Shown here: piece by piece, positions 1 to 8,850 of the stretch
Layout of the letters: every line of letters begins with the position of its first letter
Position numbering within the stretch: position 1 is the first letter of the stretch
NCBI GenBank assembly: GCA_012840975.1
Contig: DUVP01000032.1
Coordinates: 62,001-126,000, forward strand
Direction: 5' to 3'
Source of the DNA: Mogibacterium sp.
GTDB lineage: Bacteria > Bacillota > Clostridia > Peptostreptococcales > Anaerovoracaceae
DNA: 64,000 nucleotides
Program-made: the position numbers and the translations under genes
The notes under the pieces: model-generated
What the model was told of the DNA's origin: nothing
Seen by the model: only the letters and a program-made list of their open reading frames with translations
Databases searched by the model: none

Positions 1-363
1 TACAGTTTCTCTTCCGCCGTCAGTGAGGTTTACCATCATAAACTCAACTTCATCCCCTCGTTCCTTGTACACCTTATCAAAATCCGGAAGTTCACTTTGG
101 CATGGACCACACCAGCTTGCCCAGAAATTTATTACAACTGGTTTTCCTGCGAAGTCTGACAGTTTAACAGTTCTGCCGCTAATATCCAGGCATGTAAAGT
201 CAGGAGCCTCTACCTTTTGATTGTCATCGCTGTTTTCACTTTCAATACTTTCATTTCCTCTGTTATTATTCCCGCCCGATAATTTATTATAACCTATAAC
301 GGCGACTCCAATAATAAGCACCATCGTAACTATTAATGCTATAAGTTTTTTCTTGTTGTTCAT
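1..363 (-). CDS. TlpA/ResA-like thioredoxin-fold protein (C-terminus cut by window edge)
   Basis: The reading frame starts at an ATG at 361-363, preceded by a GAGG site about 9 bases upstream, and runs off the left edge of the window. The N-terminus has a short basic stretch followed by one hydrophobic segment (residues about 6-22), consistent with a membrane anchor with the domain outside the cell. After a polar linker the thioredoxin fold follows, with the active-site motif WASWCGPC. This CxxC belongs to the TlpA/ResA family of extracytoplasmic thiol-disulfide reductases. The gene lies 12 bases downstream of a ccdA-like gene, which would supply electrons across the membrane, so the two probably form one redox unit. 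The substrate is not shown by the sequence. Confidence 0.88.
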   Translation of the reverse strand, partial: MNNKKKLIALIVTMVLIIGVAVIGYNKLSGGNNNRGNESIESENSDDNQKVEAPDFTCLDISGRTVKLSDFAGKPVVINFWASWCGPCQSELPDFDKVYKERGDEVEFMMVNLTDGGRETV

Positions 364-375
364 ATTAACTTAACC

Positions 376-1038
376 TCACGCAAATACTGCCATCATTTTA
401 TTAAGAAGTCCTGCCATCATCAAAACTCCCACGATAATCAGAAATATTCCTGACGCCTTATTGATAAGATCGTAATGTCTCTTGATAAAATCAAAAGCAT
501 CTTTCATTTTATCGATAATGAGTGCAGATATAATAAACGGTATGCCTAATCCAAGAGAATATACGAGCAAAAGCGTAAAACCTTTAAATGCCCCTCCCGT
601 TGTTGCTGCAAGCATCAATGCAGAGCCGAGAAAAGCTCCGACGCAAGGAGTAAGGCTGACCGAATATATCATTCCGAATACGAATGCCGACACGACATTA
701 TCCGCTTTGTATCTGCCACTTATTCCCCTAAGGAAATTCAGCGGTATTATACCCAGATATGCTAATCCAAGAATTACAACTATTGCTCCGGACACAATAT
801 TAACTATTGTGCTGTGGTTCTTAAGAAAGAGACCTACTGTCCCTGCAAAGACCCCGAGGGCTGTAAATACTACCGTAAAACCCAGCACAAAGGCGGACGA
901 ATTAAACAGGGTTGCTCTCTTGTTTTCTCCCGGTTTATCTCCACCTGCGAAAAACGAAATAAATATCGGCAAAAGCGGCAACATGCACGGCGATATAAAT
1001 GATATTATTCCCTCTATAAAGGTTAGTACATATTCCAT
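376..1038 (-). CDS. ccdA: CcdA-type cytochrome c biogenesis / thiol-reductant transmembrane protein
   Basis: A 220-residue polytopic protein with about six hydrophobic segments. It starts MEYVLTFIEGIISFISPCMLPLLP, the usual CcdA opening with the first conserved SPC cysteine, and a second conserved cysteine lies in the LTPCVGAFLG segment near residue 130. CcdA passes reducing equivalents from cytoplasmic thioredoxin to extracytoplasmic thioredoxin-like proteins, and the family is a short form of the DsbD membrane domain. The length is normal. The next gene downstream on the same strand is such a thioredoxin-like protein. With no cytochrome c maturation genes in view, a role in general surface thiol reduction is as likely as cytochrome c assembly. 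Confidence 0.9.
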   Translation of the reverse strand: MEYVLTFIEGIISFISPCMLPLLPIFISFFAGGDKPGENKRATLFNSSAFVLGFTVVFTALGVFAGTVGLFLKNHSTIVNIVSGAIVVILGLAYLGIIPLNFLRGISGRYKADNVVSAFVFGMIYSVSLTPCVGAFLGSALMLAATTGGAFKGFTLLLVYSLGLGIPFIISALIIDKMKDAFDFIKRHYDLINKASGIFLIIVGVLMMAGLLNKMMAVFA

Positions 1039-1063
1039 TTTGCTTAACCTTCCCTATGATAAG

Positions 1064-1100
1064 ACAAAATGCGGTTTAACATCTCCGCATTTTGTTTTTA
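1064..1100. terminator. Terminator-like hairpin between superoxide reductase and ccdA
   Basis: A perfect 11 bp stem (ACAAAATGCGG with CCGCATTTTGT) closes a 10-base loop. The T-run is on the plus strand, while on the minus strand, where both flanking genes lie, the stem is followed only by CTTATC. Termination in the minus direction is therefore uncertain. It may be a processing or partial termination site. Confidence 0.5.
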
Positions 1101-1157
1101 TTCTCATATTTGTCGACCGTATGATCAACCATTAGCTTTAGTTCGCCAAAACTTCTT

Positions 1158-1526
1158 TTATGCTTTCCAAAGTGAATGGAGATTGCAATATTCGTATGCT
1201 GCTACTACTTCATCTCCGTCGCAAATACTGAAACAAGCTTCAGGCTTCTCGCCGGGTTTGAGTTCTTTTCTCTGTACTCCCTGCTTTGTCTCAAGAGCTA
1301 TCCATTCGATATAATGTTCTTCGATCATCGGATGCTCAACCTCTGCAACCTTAACATGAACCTTATTACCGTCTACTGTATAAACAGGTACATGCTTTTC
1401 CTGTGCTGCATCTGTTGTTCCGGCTACCAGTTCCTGCATCGGTTCTCCGCAGCAAATCATAGGAACTCCTGTTTCCTTTACCATAGCGACAATCTGTCCG
1501 CAAATTGCACATCTTTTAAATTTCAT
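1158..1526 (-). CDS. dfx: Superoxide reductase (desulfoferrodoxin)
   Basis: A 122-residue protein with both desulfoferrodoxin domains. The N-terminal desulforedoxin-like Fe(Cys)4 site has Cys6, Cys9, Cys25 and Cys26. The catalytic neelaredoxin domain has the EKHVP motif (Glu43, Lys44, His45), further ligands His65 and His71, and the C-terminal CNLH ligands Cys114 and His117. It reduces superoxide to peroxide without making oxygen, a typical defence of strict anaerobes (EC 1.15.1.2). An AGGAGG-like site (GCGGAGG) lies 9 bases before the ATG. It stands alone, divergent from the aminotransferase gene, so it probably has its own promoter in the 1527-1830 gap. Confidence 0.95.
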   Translation of the reverse strand: MKFKRCAICGQIVAMVKETGVPMICCGEPMQELVAGTTDAAQEKHVPVYTVDGNKVHVKVAEVEHPMIEEHYIEWIALETKQGVQRKELKPGEKPEACFSICDGDEVVAAYEYCNLHSLWKA

Positions 1527-1830
1527 AATACTTTCCTCCGCTTTCTTTTTCTGTTTTAGCTTTTGTTTTTCAATATTCTTATATGGCTTCCATATTAACG
1601 TCCGCCAAATTTACATTGAGTTCAATCTATATTCAAACTGTACACTATGAAATGCCTTCTTATGTGTTAATAAGTTGAAGATTCCCCCATAAATTGTACA
1701 TTAATGTGAACATTTCACAACGCATAAGTTTAAGACAAATATCCCATACAAACACCACTTATGATAGAATTATTTTAAGAACGCATTCACATAAGTTGTT
1801 ACTTGTTATAATACCATACCGGAGGCAGAT
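1527..1830. other. Divergent intergenic region with promoters
   Basis: This 304-base AT-rich gap separates two divergent genes. It holds the ribosome site of superoxide reductase and a -10-like TATAAT at 1807-1812 facing the aminotransferase gene. The word CATAAGTT occurs at 1724-1731 and again at 1791-1798. I see no ORF or structured RNA here. Confidence 0.5.
1785..1812 (+). promoter_or_regulatory. Possible promoter of the aminotransferase gene
   Basis: A perfect -10 hexamer TATAAT (1807-1812) lies 18 bases before the start codon, with a weak TTCACA 15 bases upstream as the -35. Transcription would start only about a dozen bases before the ATG, leaving room for little more than the GGAGG ribosome site at 1821-1825. 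Confidence 0.4.
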
Positions 1831-2952
1831 ATGAAGAAATTAAATAAACTTAAAGTCAGGGAAGAACTCAAAACTTTAGACAAAGTCTCTTATGCCTCTG
1901 AGCATATCGACCTTCCCGAAGGCGGCGTTGATTGCTACGAAGGTTGTAATCCTTACGGGTTTCCACCGGAACTAGTGGAAGCGGTCCGGGAGTTCGACCT
2001 TAACAGACTCGGACCGTATCCTCACAGCACAGCGATTTTTGACGGTCTCAAAGAATACTTCAAAGGGCAAGTGTTCCTTGAACCGGAAAACCTGATGATT
2101 ACAGACGGCAGCATCTCCGCCCTATACACTATAAACAATCTTTTCGATAAAGGTGCCAGGGTACTGGGAATAATGCCTCAATTTTCCGATCAGGAAGCCA
2201 ATCTTAAATTGAACGGCATGATATACGAAGCTGTACCAATGAAGCGGGAAGATAACTACAAAATAAATACACAGGAAATTCTGAATCGGATCGATACTGA
2301 CGGTGACGAGCTGAGCATGATTTATATTGATAATCCGAACAATCCGACCGGGCAGGTCATAAACTGTGATGTCATAGAGCAGATTATAAAAAAAGCGGAA
2401 CCGTTCGGAATCGCTGTTGTCCTGGATGAAGCCTATGGCGATCTTATGGCGAACGAAAATTCCGCAATAAAATATCTGGAAAAATATGAGAATCTTATAA
2501 TGGTACGTACCATGTCAAAAGGTTTCGGACTTGCAGGATTGAGAATCGGCTATATTATCGCTGCCAAGCCTGTAATAGCCTGCTTACGAAAATTAAGAAA
2601 TCCATATATGGTGAACGAGTTTGCAAGAGAACTTGCAGGTGCAGCCTTGCTCCACTCCCACCATATATGGAGTAATATTGCCGACTTTGCCATACAAAAA
2701 CGGGAAATTCGCTCAGTAATAGGGCATAATCTCAAGATGGCTGAAACCTGCGACACGGTTTCTCTGTGCGTACTGTATCACAAAGACAGATCCGTCGATC
2801 TGAAGCAAATGTTCTATGACAGAGGTGTACTCTGCGTGTCCGGTGAAGACTTCAACGGACTTGACAGTTCTTTTGTTCGCATAAGGCTGCCTAAAATTGA
2901 TGAATTCCCGAAATTGTTTGAAGCTGTAAAAGATATAGACCGACCGGAATAA
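1831..2952 (+). CDS. HisC-like pyridoxal phosphate aminotransferase
   Basis: A 373-residue fold-type I aminotransferase. Visible motifs are YIDNPNNPTG (substrate and PLP loop), VVLDEAYGDL (the Asp binding the PLP ring nitrogen), TMSKGFGLAGLRIGY (Schiff-base lysine region) and a C-terminal VRIRLP arginine strand. The pattern is closest to histidinol-phosphate and related aminotransferases. No other histidine gene is nearby, so the substrate cannot be fixed from context. HisC-like enzymes also act on aromatic amino acids or threonine phosphate. The start has a good GGAGG site 6 bases upstream. The gene converges with a GNAT gene that ends right after it. Confidence 0.85.
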   Translation: MKKLNKLKVREELKTLDKVSYASEHIDLPEGGVDCYEGCNPYGFPPELVEAVREFDLNRLGPYPHSTAIFDGLKEYFKGQVFLEPENLMITDGSISALYTINNLFDKGARVLGIMPQFSDQEANLKLNGMIYEAVPMKREDNYKINTQEILNRIDTDGDELSMIYIDNPNNPTGQVINCDVIEQIIKKAEPFGIAVVLDEAYGDLMANENSAIKYLEKYENLIMVRTMSKGFGLAGLRIGYIIAAKPVIACLRKLRNPYMVNEFARELAGAALLHSHHIWSNIADFAIQKREIRSVIGHNLKMAETCDTVSLCVLYHKDRSVDLKQMFYDRGVLCVSGEDFNGLDSSFVRIRLPKIDEFPKLFEAVKDIDRPE

Positions 2953-2953
2953 G

Positions 2954-3238
2954 TTACTTGCCCTTCATCTCCAATACTTTTTGAACATACGGACAAACAG
3001 GAACAATAGTCACCCCTTCTTCCTCCGCTCTTTCGACTGCCTCATCTACAAGCTTCCTTGCTATTTTCATGCCTCTGAACTTCTTATAAACAAATGTGTG
3101 ATCGACAATCCAGGAAAAATCTTCGACTTCATAGGTTAATCTGCCGACTTCCAATTTTCCGATATATGCAGCGACACGATTCTGCTCCGGCTCATGGACG
3201 ATTTTTATTTCATTATCATTATTAATAACTTCTGACAT
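2954..3238 (-). CDS. Small GNAT family N-acetyltransferase
   Basis: A short GNAT protein of the YjdJ-like type (about 94 residues). It contains the beta strands WIVDHTFVYKKFRGMKIARKL, that is, the acetyl-CoA pyrophosphate loop in the form RGMKIA, followed by a helix and the strand TIVPVCPYV. I place the start at 3238 because the GAGG site lies 5 bases ahead of it. An ATG at 3253 would overlap the stop of the upstream gene but has only a weak ribosome site. It follows the LUD gene directly, so the two are probably cotranscribed. The acceptor substrate is unknown. Confidence 0.8.
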   Translation of the reverse strand: MSEVINNDNEIKIVHEPEQNRVAAYIGKLEVGRLTYEVEDFSWIVDHTFVYKKFRGMKIARKLVDEAVERAEEEGVTIVPVCPYVQKVLEMKGK

Positions 3239-3252
3239 ATTATCCTCTTTCA

Positions 3253-3882
3253 TTAAAATCCCAAGTTATCATTTACCAGAATCACGTTTATTCTGTCTTT
3301 TTCTCTTGAAAATCTTGTAACCAGGAACTGGCAGCAAATTGTATTGATATGCTTACAGTCTAAACATGAACCTGTCAGATGGCATGGTGTCCCCAAGTCA
3401 AAGCGCTGTGCATTTGAAGTTGCGGCAACATTCCTTGCTCTTTTTACTGCTCCGTCGACATCATCACATACCTTATTCATTCCAACGATAAACACGACTT
3501 TTTCCGGACCGAAAGCTATTGCCGCTACACGGTTGGCAAATCCGTCAATATTGACAAGAATACCGTCTTCGGTCATCGCATTCGTGCTTGTCAGGTAAAC
3601 ATCTGCAGTAAAGGCATCGCGCATCGCTTTCTTTCTGTCTTCAGCTGCATCCCTGTCGATAAAATTATAATTGCCTTCTTTTACAGCATCGACAAGTCCA
3701 ATCTCGTTAGCACTGACAGAGCCACCCATCGTTACAGAACTGCCTTCCGGAATCAGCTCCAGGGCTATCTTCAGAGCCTCCTCTCTGTCAGCTGCATAAT
3801 AACCGTTCATATTCCTTGACTCCAAGCCCTTTATTACCTTCTTTGCAAGCATTTCGTTGCGTCTGTATATATTTTCGTTCAT
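3253..3882 (-). CDS. LUD domain protein (LutC/YkgG-like, DUF162)
   Basis: A 209-residue single-domain protein with the LUD fold: SSVTMGGSVSANEIGLVDAV near residue 55, DVYLTSTNAMTEDGILVNIDG near residue 105, then FGPEKVVFIVGMNKV. The C-terminus has the cysteine motif CHLTGSCLDCKHINTICC. Relatives are annotated as lactate utilisation proteins, but this stand-alone form with the Cys-rich tail is common in clostridia without lutA or lutB, and its reaction is not established. A GGGGGG-rich ribosome site lies 7 bases before the ATG. Its stop codon abuts the ATG at 3253 in front of the GNAT gene. Confidence 0.85.
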   Translation of the reverse strand: MNENIYRRNEMLAKKVIKGLESRNMNGYYAADREEALKIALELIPEGSSVTMGGSVSANEIGLVDAVKEGNYNFIDRDAAEDRKKAMRDAFTADVYLTSTNAMTEDGILVNIDGFANRVAAIAFGPEKVVFIVGMNKVCDDVDGAVKRARNVAATSNAQRFDLGTPCHLTGSCLDCKHINTICCQFLVTRFSREKDRINVILVNDNLGF

Positions 3883-4093
3883 AATTTCCCCCCTTTTGCC
3901 CTTTGAATTAATTTGTTTTTCGCAGTATTATTCGTTTTCTCTGCTATTAATATGGTTTTATAACATTATAGCACGTAAATCAATGCCTTTCCTGCCTTGC
4001 TTTTAGAGTCTCCTTCTGTTAGTATATTTAAGTGCAAAAGCACAACATAATACATGAAGGAACGTGCCGATTATACAACTTAATATTCATTAT

Positions 4094-4181
4094 GGAGGAT
4101 TGACCGAGTGGCTAAGGAGCCTGATTGGAAATCAGGTAAGGCGTAACAGCCCCGTGGGTTCGAGTCCCATGTCCTCCGCCA
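4094..4181 (+). tRNA. tRNA-Ser (anticodon GGA)
   Basis: The acceptor stem GGAGGAT pairs with GTCCTCC (one G-T pair), followed by discriminator G and an encoded CCA. The anticodon stem CCTGA/TCAGG closes the 7-base loop TTGGAAA, giving anticodon GGA. The long variable arm and the GGGTTCGAGTCCC T-arm are those of a class II serine tRNA. It stands alone and is followed by its own terminator. Confidence 0.96.
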
Positions 4182-4190
4182 GCCAGAATC

Positions 4191-4234
4191 GTAGCTAATG
4201 ATACAATTTACTGTATTGATAGCTACGTTTTTTT
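4191..4234 (+). terminator. Rho-independent terminator of the tRNA-Ser gene
   Basis: The stem GTAGCTA/TAGCTAC with a nested ATACA/TGTAT stem is followed by a run of seven T. It begins 9 bases after the CCA end. Confidence 0.85.
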
Positions 4235-4384
4235 CTTAAGGAGCTTGAATTAGTTACATGGTAATATATAATGCATGTAAGACTTTTAAAGTATCATTAA
4301 TTTATGATAAAAAGCATCGAAACGGAAACAAACAGCAAGAAACCTGCGGTAAACAATGCAGTTTCTATTTGGGGAGATGAGATT

Positions 4385-7300
4385 ATGAAATATAGTTTAT
4401 ATGCATCAAGTTTGTATTATCTCTGCGGGTTTTTTTATATGGCTTTCGGTACATATGCATTAGATATTAATGCAAAAAGCCATGTCAACAGGCTCTTTAT
4501 AATGGTGACGAGTTCAACAGCGACCTGGGCATTCGCATATTCCGTTTCAGTTTCAGCACCTACGGCGGAAGTAAGTGCTTTTTGGGGATGTATCTCTGTT
4601 TTCGGCTGGGGAATTTTTTACAGCATTATGCTACACTTTGCATTTATTCTTACTAAAACTGAACCCCCATTCAATAAGAAGATTTTGCTCACTATTATTT
4701 ATTTACCCGCTGTTATCAATATATTTCTTTTTGCACCCTTCGGATATTATGCGGAGAAGCAATACCGGATGGTGAAAACCGATTTCGGATGGCTAAATGT
4801 ACTTCCCCTCAATATGGGTAAAATCTGGTTTATCACATATTACTCTGTATTTACGATTGCGATTCTTATATTACTAATTCGCTGGTGGAAAAAAATGGAA
4901 CCACAGGATCCTCAGAAGCGACAGGCAACATATTTCCTGATTTCCATACTCTTCCCCCTCGTTCTGGGAGTAACAACAGAAACTATACCTGATATTCTCG
5001 GAAAAAACCCCTTTCCCGAATTAACTATTGTATTTCTGATAGTTCCCGTGACACTACTCTCTTCAACATTGAGAAAATCCGGTTTACTTCTCGAGAGACC
5101 TGCGGCAATATCCTTACCCTTGGAAAGTGATCATCCCGAAGACGCAGATCGATTGCGCATGTTTAGAACAGTTGCATCTATATTTACGGCAGGCAGTGCA
5201 GTATCGTTTTTCATAGGATACTTTGCTTTAAACAGAACGACAAGAGAAGAGATTTTGCTCTCCATCACTCTATTATCACTTGCAATATTTATAAGATCAA
5301 TACCGCGTATAACTAAAAATCATACCCATCAGAACACCCTGTTTCTGATAGCAGGAACATTTAGTTTATTCTATATTATTTCAAGAAATACCGATACAGG
5401 AGCAGTGACTATATGGGCAATATATATATTGTTCTTTATGTTTACCGTCATTCTTGACAGCAAAATTCACCTCATTATATATGCCGGATTTGTGGTGTTA
5501 ATTCAGATTTTTTTCTCAGTATTTTATCCGGCAGTTACTGTCACCATCGATATAAATGCGTACATAACAAGAATAGCTCTTGTTATACTTACTTTTTTTG
5601 CTGTGCGACAATTGGCAAACGAATATGCCTTAAAGCTGAGCGCACATAAAAAGTTTATAAAAGAACAACAAGTACTTGAATCCATTTCGACCAATTTTAT
5701 TACAATCAATAAAGAAAACGCTCAGGAGAAAGTCTATGAAATGCTGAAAATGTCTGCCGAGGTTCTTGAATTTGATTATGCATATTTAATCGGATTCAGC
5801 GAAGACTATGAGGATGCAAATGTTTTCACCGCATATACGAAAAATTTTGAGAACCATTCTCTTCCCTATCATTCCGGAATGAAAATGAAAATAGCCGACT
5901 TGCCTATGGCTAAAGCTCTGATTACACGAGGTACACCTATAATATGTGAAGACATCATACATTCCACCCTTAATACCTGTGAAGGCACAAGAAATTTCTT
6001 AATCTCAAGAGGGATTAATTCCTTTTTTGCATATCCGTTGCAACTTGAAGAACGACCAATAGAAGGAATGCTTGTCTTTGAATACTTCGACCGGAGTGAT
6101 AAGAACCTCAACGAAAATCGATTATACTTTTTAAACATGCTTTTAAACATGCTCGGAGATTCAAGAAAGAAGACTTTGTACGAAGGAATGCTATATGATA
6201 TCGCATATTTTGATGAAACCACAAAATTAGCAAACAGAAGCATGCTTATGAAAATTCTTGAGAAAAATATACGAAACTTAAAAGGATCAGGGAAAATAGC
6301 AATTTTAAATATCGAACTTACGAACATAAGGATGATCAAGGATACCTTTGGCCATAGTATGGTTGAGCAGGTAATGTTGAAATCTGCGACAATACTTAAA
6401 AATCTGCTGGAAGCTTCTTGTACTGTTGCAAGGACAAATGATGGAGAGTTTGTTGTTGTTTTATCCAATATAGAAAGCACCGATCAGATAGAATGTTGCG
6501 TAAATAGACTGCTTGATGCTTTTTCCCATCCAATATCGACCAGTCTGGAGATAGAAGCATTGTTTGTTGTTCCACGCATAGGCATAGCCGTTTATCCTGA
6601 TAACGGAGAAGATGTAAGGACTGTTATGAAAAATGCCGATTTAGCAGGATATGAAGCGGTAAGAGAGAATAAGGATTTTGTTTTCTATACCGAACGACTG
6701 GAAGAATATATTACGGAAAATACCCTGCTCACAAACAAGCTTTTTAAATCGTTGCAAAATGAAGAATTTTCTTTGGAGTTTCAACCTCAGATCAGCTGTG
6801 ACACGGGAAAAACCGTCGGGCTTGAAGCTCTGCTCAGATGGACGACCGACGATAACAGAAGAATACCGCCGGATAGATTTATTCCTATGCTTGAACAGAC
6901 CGGATTAATTTACGATGTGGGGCTCTGGGTTCTGGAGCAGACACTTCTGGAACATAATAGACTTATTGCAAAGGGATTCCCTCCCCTTCGCTTCTCTATA
7001 AATCTATCGGGTGTACAGTTTGAAGAGGAAGATTTTATTCTCGATTTTACGAAAATTATTGAGAAAAGTCAGGTTAATCCGAAATATATCGAAATGGAGA
7101 TTACGGAAAGTTCAATCTCTAAAGCCCCTGAATATGTAATTAAAAAATTAGATGAATTGAAAGAAATGGGAATCCATATTGCCATAGATGATTTCGGCAA
7201 AGGTTACTCGTCGTTTAATCGATTAAAACTGATACCTTTTGACAGAATGAAAATTGACAAAGGAATCATAGACTATATTGTTTTGGAAAACAAAGGGGCT

Positions 7301-7483
7301 CTTTTAACGGAAAATATTATTTCACTGGCTCGAATTTTCGGGGCTAACGTTACAGCCGAAGGTGTGGAAACTGAGGAGCAGGCAGACTTCCTGAAAAGCA
7401 TAACCTGCGATGAAATACAAGGCTATTATTATTCGAAACCTCTGCCTCCGGAAGCTCTTGAGGAATTTCTTAAAAAAGAATGA
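4385..7483 (+). CDS. Membrane protein with two membrane blocks, GAF, degenerate GGDEF and intact EAL domains
   Basis: A protein of about 1032 residues. The N-terminus has about eight hydrophobic segments of the 7TM-sensor type, followed after a polar linker by a second block of about five to six. A GAF-like domain follows (roughly 440-590), then a GGDEF domain whose signature reads NDGEF (residues 685-689) and so probably cannot make cyclic di-GMP. The EAL domain is complete: EALLRW (Glu814), INLSG, EMEITES, IDDFGKGYSS, MKID and TAEGVE. It is therefore predicted to be a cyclic di-GMP phosphodiesterase with the GGDEF part perhaps binding GTP. I chose the ATG at 4385, which has GGGGAG 8 bases upstream. 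An in-frame ATG at 4304 has no ribosome site. The 3' end overlaps a gene fragment on the other strand. Confidence 0.88.
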   Translation: MKYSLYASSLYYLCGFFYMAFGTYALDINAKSHVNRLFIMVTSSTATWAFAYSVSVSAPTAEVSAFWGCISVFGWGIFYSIMLHFAFILTKTEPPFNKKILLTIIYLPAVINIFLFAPFGYYAEKQYRMVKTDFGWLNVLPLNMGKIWFITYYSVFTIAILILLIRWWKKMEPQDPQKRQATYFLISILFPLVLGVTTETIPDILGKNPFPELTIVFLIVPVTLLSSTLRKSGLLLERPAAISLPLESDHPEDADRLRMFRTVASIFTAGSAVSFFIGYFALNRTTREEILLSITLLSLAIFIRSIPRITKNHTHQNTLFLIAGTFSLFYIISRNTDTGAVTIWAIYILFFMFTVILDSKIHLIIYAGFVVLIQIFFSVFYPAVTVTIDINAYITRIALVILTFFAVRQLANEYALKLSAHKKFIKEQQVLESISTNFITINKENAQEKVYEMLKMSAEVLEFDYAYLIGFSEDYEDANVFTAYTKNFENHSLPYHSGMKMKIADLPMAKALITRGTPIICEDIIHSTLNTCEGTRNFLISRGINSFFAYPLQLEERPIEGMLVFEYFDRSDKNLNENRLYFLNMLLNMLGDSRKKTLYEGMLYDIAYFDETTKLANRSMLMKILEKNIRNLKGSGKIAILNIELTNIRMIKDTFGHSMVEQVMLKSATILKNLLEASCTVARTNDGEFVVVLSNIESTDQIECCVNRLLDAFSHPISTSLEIEALFVVPRIGIAVYPDNGEDVRTVMKNADLAGYEAVRENKDFVFYTERLEEYITENTLLTNKLFKSLQNEEFSLEFQPQISCDTGKTVGLEALLRWTTDDNRRIPPDRFIPMLEQTGLIYDVGLWVLEQTLLEHNRLIAKGFPPLRFSINLSGVQFEEEDFILDFTKIIEKSQVNPKYIEMEITESSISKAPEYVIKKLDELKEMGIHIAIDDFGKGYSSFNRLKLIPFDRMKIDKGIIDYIVLENKGALLTENIISLARIFGANVTAEGVETEEQADFLKSITCDEIQGYYYSKPLPPEALEEFLKKE

Positions 7484-7818
7484 TAGAGGCATCTTGTTTT
7501 TTGCCCTTTAAGATTGTTTCTGTGCATATTTTGAATTATCCTCTCTGTTATGCTCTTTACAGCTTTCTCCGCTATCTTTATGGCAATTGATTTCTTTGTT
7601 GCAGGATCAGCGGAGTATTTATCGGTAACTTCAAAATAATACTCATCGTTATAAAGTACATACAGGGTCTTAAAGGTGGTGTCATAGAAAGCTTCCTGTC
7701 CCAGACCTTCCACTACCTCCAGATCGCCGCTCTCTTCCGATCTTTGCTTTCTGTCTTCATACTGTTTTTTTATACTGTCACCAATCGTCGGATGCTCTAC
7801 ATTCATTTCACAGTACAT
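7429..7818 (-). pseudogene. Probable 5'-truncated fragment of a secreted-protein gene
   Basis: A 129-codon frame starting directly after an in-frame TAA, with no ribosome site before its ATG. The central part (VEGLGQEAFYDTTF, then LYVLYNDEYYFEVTD) looks like the C-terminal domain of a small surface or lipoprotein family that follows a lost signal peptide. The last 15 or so codons run into the 3' end of the EAL gene and look like read-on shadow sequence. I do not recognise the family. It may instead be a short functional gene from an internal ATG. Confidence 0.4.
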
Positions 7819-7860
7819 TTATTGTGGTTGAAGGCTTGCAAAGAGGCTGATAAAATAAGT

Positions 7861-7890
7861 TTGACAAAACTACAAATCGACCGTTATCAA
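7861..7890 (+). promoter_or_regulatory. Possible promoter of the MBL-fold hydrolase gene
   Basis: A perfect -35 TTGACA (7861-7866) is followed after 18 bases by TATCAA (7885-7890), four of six matches to the -10. The start point would fall just ahead of the GGGGGGG ribosome site, giving a very short leader. Confidence 0.4.
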
Positions 7891-7903
7891 GGGGGGGATA
7901 TTT

Positions 7904-8788
7904 ATGGAGTTAGTAAAAGTCGGAGATAAAACTTATTATATTAAAAACCCTACCAACATCGGCATATATAAAATCAGTGATAACGATGTTTACCTTATAG
8001 ACACAGGTAACGACAAAGATGCGGGAAGGAAGATCTTAAAGATAATTAATGAGCATGGCTGGAATGTTAAGGGCATTATAACAACACATTCCAATGCAGA
8101 TCACATCGGAGGAAATAAAATTATACAGGACAGAACGAACTGCCCTGTTTATGCTTCGGGTATCGAAAAAACTTTCACCGAATTTCCTATATTGGAGTCT
8201 TCATTTCTCTACGGCGGATATCCGTTTAAAGACTTAAGAAACAAATTTTTACTGGCCAAAGAATCGACAGCTACTGCAATAGATAGCAATTTACCTGAAG
8301 GACTTGAATGTTTTCCGTTAAAAGGACATTATTTTGATATGGTCGGGATCAAAACGGACGATGATGTATATTTCCTTGCCGATTCATTGTTCAGCGAAGA
8401 AACAATCAGAAAGTATCATTTGTTTTTCATTTATGATGTTAAAGAATATCTTAACACCTTAGAATATCTTTCCGCATTGGAAGGTAAATGGTTTATTCCC
8501 TCTCACTGTGAAGCAACCAGAAGCATTTCAAGCCTCATAAACCTTAACAGAAGTAAAGTTCAGGAGATATCCGAAAGAATTTATTCTCTGTGCAGCCGTG
8601 CATCAACTTTTGAAGATATCCTGAAAGCTATTTTTGATGAGTACGATTTGACGATGAATCCCAATCAATATGTTTTAATCGGCAGTACCGTTCGTTCCTA
8701 TTTGTCTTATCTATATGATGACGAAAAACTCTGCTTTGAATTTATAGATAATAAAATGTACTGGAAACAAAATAGTATAACCTTATAA
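7904..8788 (+). CDS. MBL-fold metallohydrolase
   Basis: A 294-residue metallo-beta-lactamase-fold protein. The metal motif reads THSNADHIGG (residues about 63-72), i.e. the HxHxDH motif with Asn in the second position, as in a known clostridial subgroup. Later ligands are visible in LKGHYFDMVGI (His) and FLADSLFSE (Asp), with SHCE further on. A C-terminal helical region of about 90 residues follows. The members of this family hydrolyse thioesters, lactones or nucleic-acid esters, and this sequence does not decide which. A run of seven G forms the ribosome site. It is followed by the pyrophosphatase gene after 58 bases. Confidence 0.85.
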   Translation: MELVKVGDKTYYIKNPTNIGIYKISDNDVYLIDTGNDKDAGRKILKIINEHGWNVKGIITTHSNADHIGGNKIIQDRTNCPVYASGIEKTFTEFPILESSFLYGGYPFKDLRNKFLLAKESTATAIDSNLPEGLECFPLKGHYFDMVGIKTDDDVYFLADSLFSEETIRKYHLFFIYDVKEYLNTLEYLSALEGKWFIPSHCEATRSISSLINLNRSKVQEISERIYSLCSRASTFEDILKAIFDEYDLTMNPNQYVLIGSTVRSYLSYLYDDEKLCFEFIDNKMYWKQNSITL

Positions 8789-8811
8789 GAACCTTATCTG
8801 AAAGGAGACTG

Positions 8812-8850
8812 ATGTATCACCTTACAAATACATCATACAAAATCAAATGA
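8812..8850 (+). CDS. 12-codon leader ORF coupled to the pyrophosphatase gene
   Basis: The only strong ribosome site in the gap, AAAGGAG at 8801-8807, sits 4 bases before an ATG at 8812. That ATG opens a 12-residue ORF (MYHLTNTSYKIK) whose TGA overlaps the ATG of the pyrophosphatase gene in the arrangement ATGA. The pyrophosphatase start itself has no ribosome site. The peptide may matter only as a device for coupled re-initiation. Confidence 0.45.
   Translation: MYHLTNTSYKIK

Noticed and set aside
482-1135. 217-codon frame on the plus strand opposite ccdA
   Set aside because: It is a shadow frame, running antisense over a clear CcdA gene, with no ribosome site and no recognisable domain.
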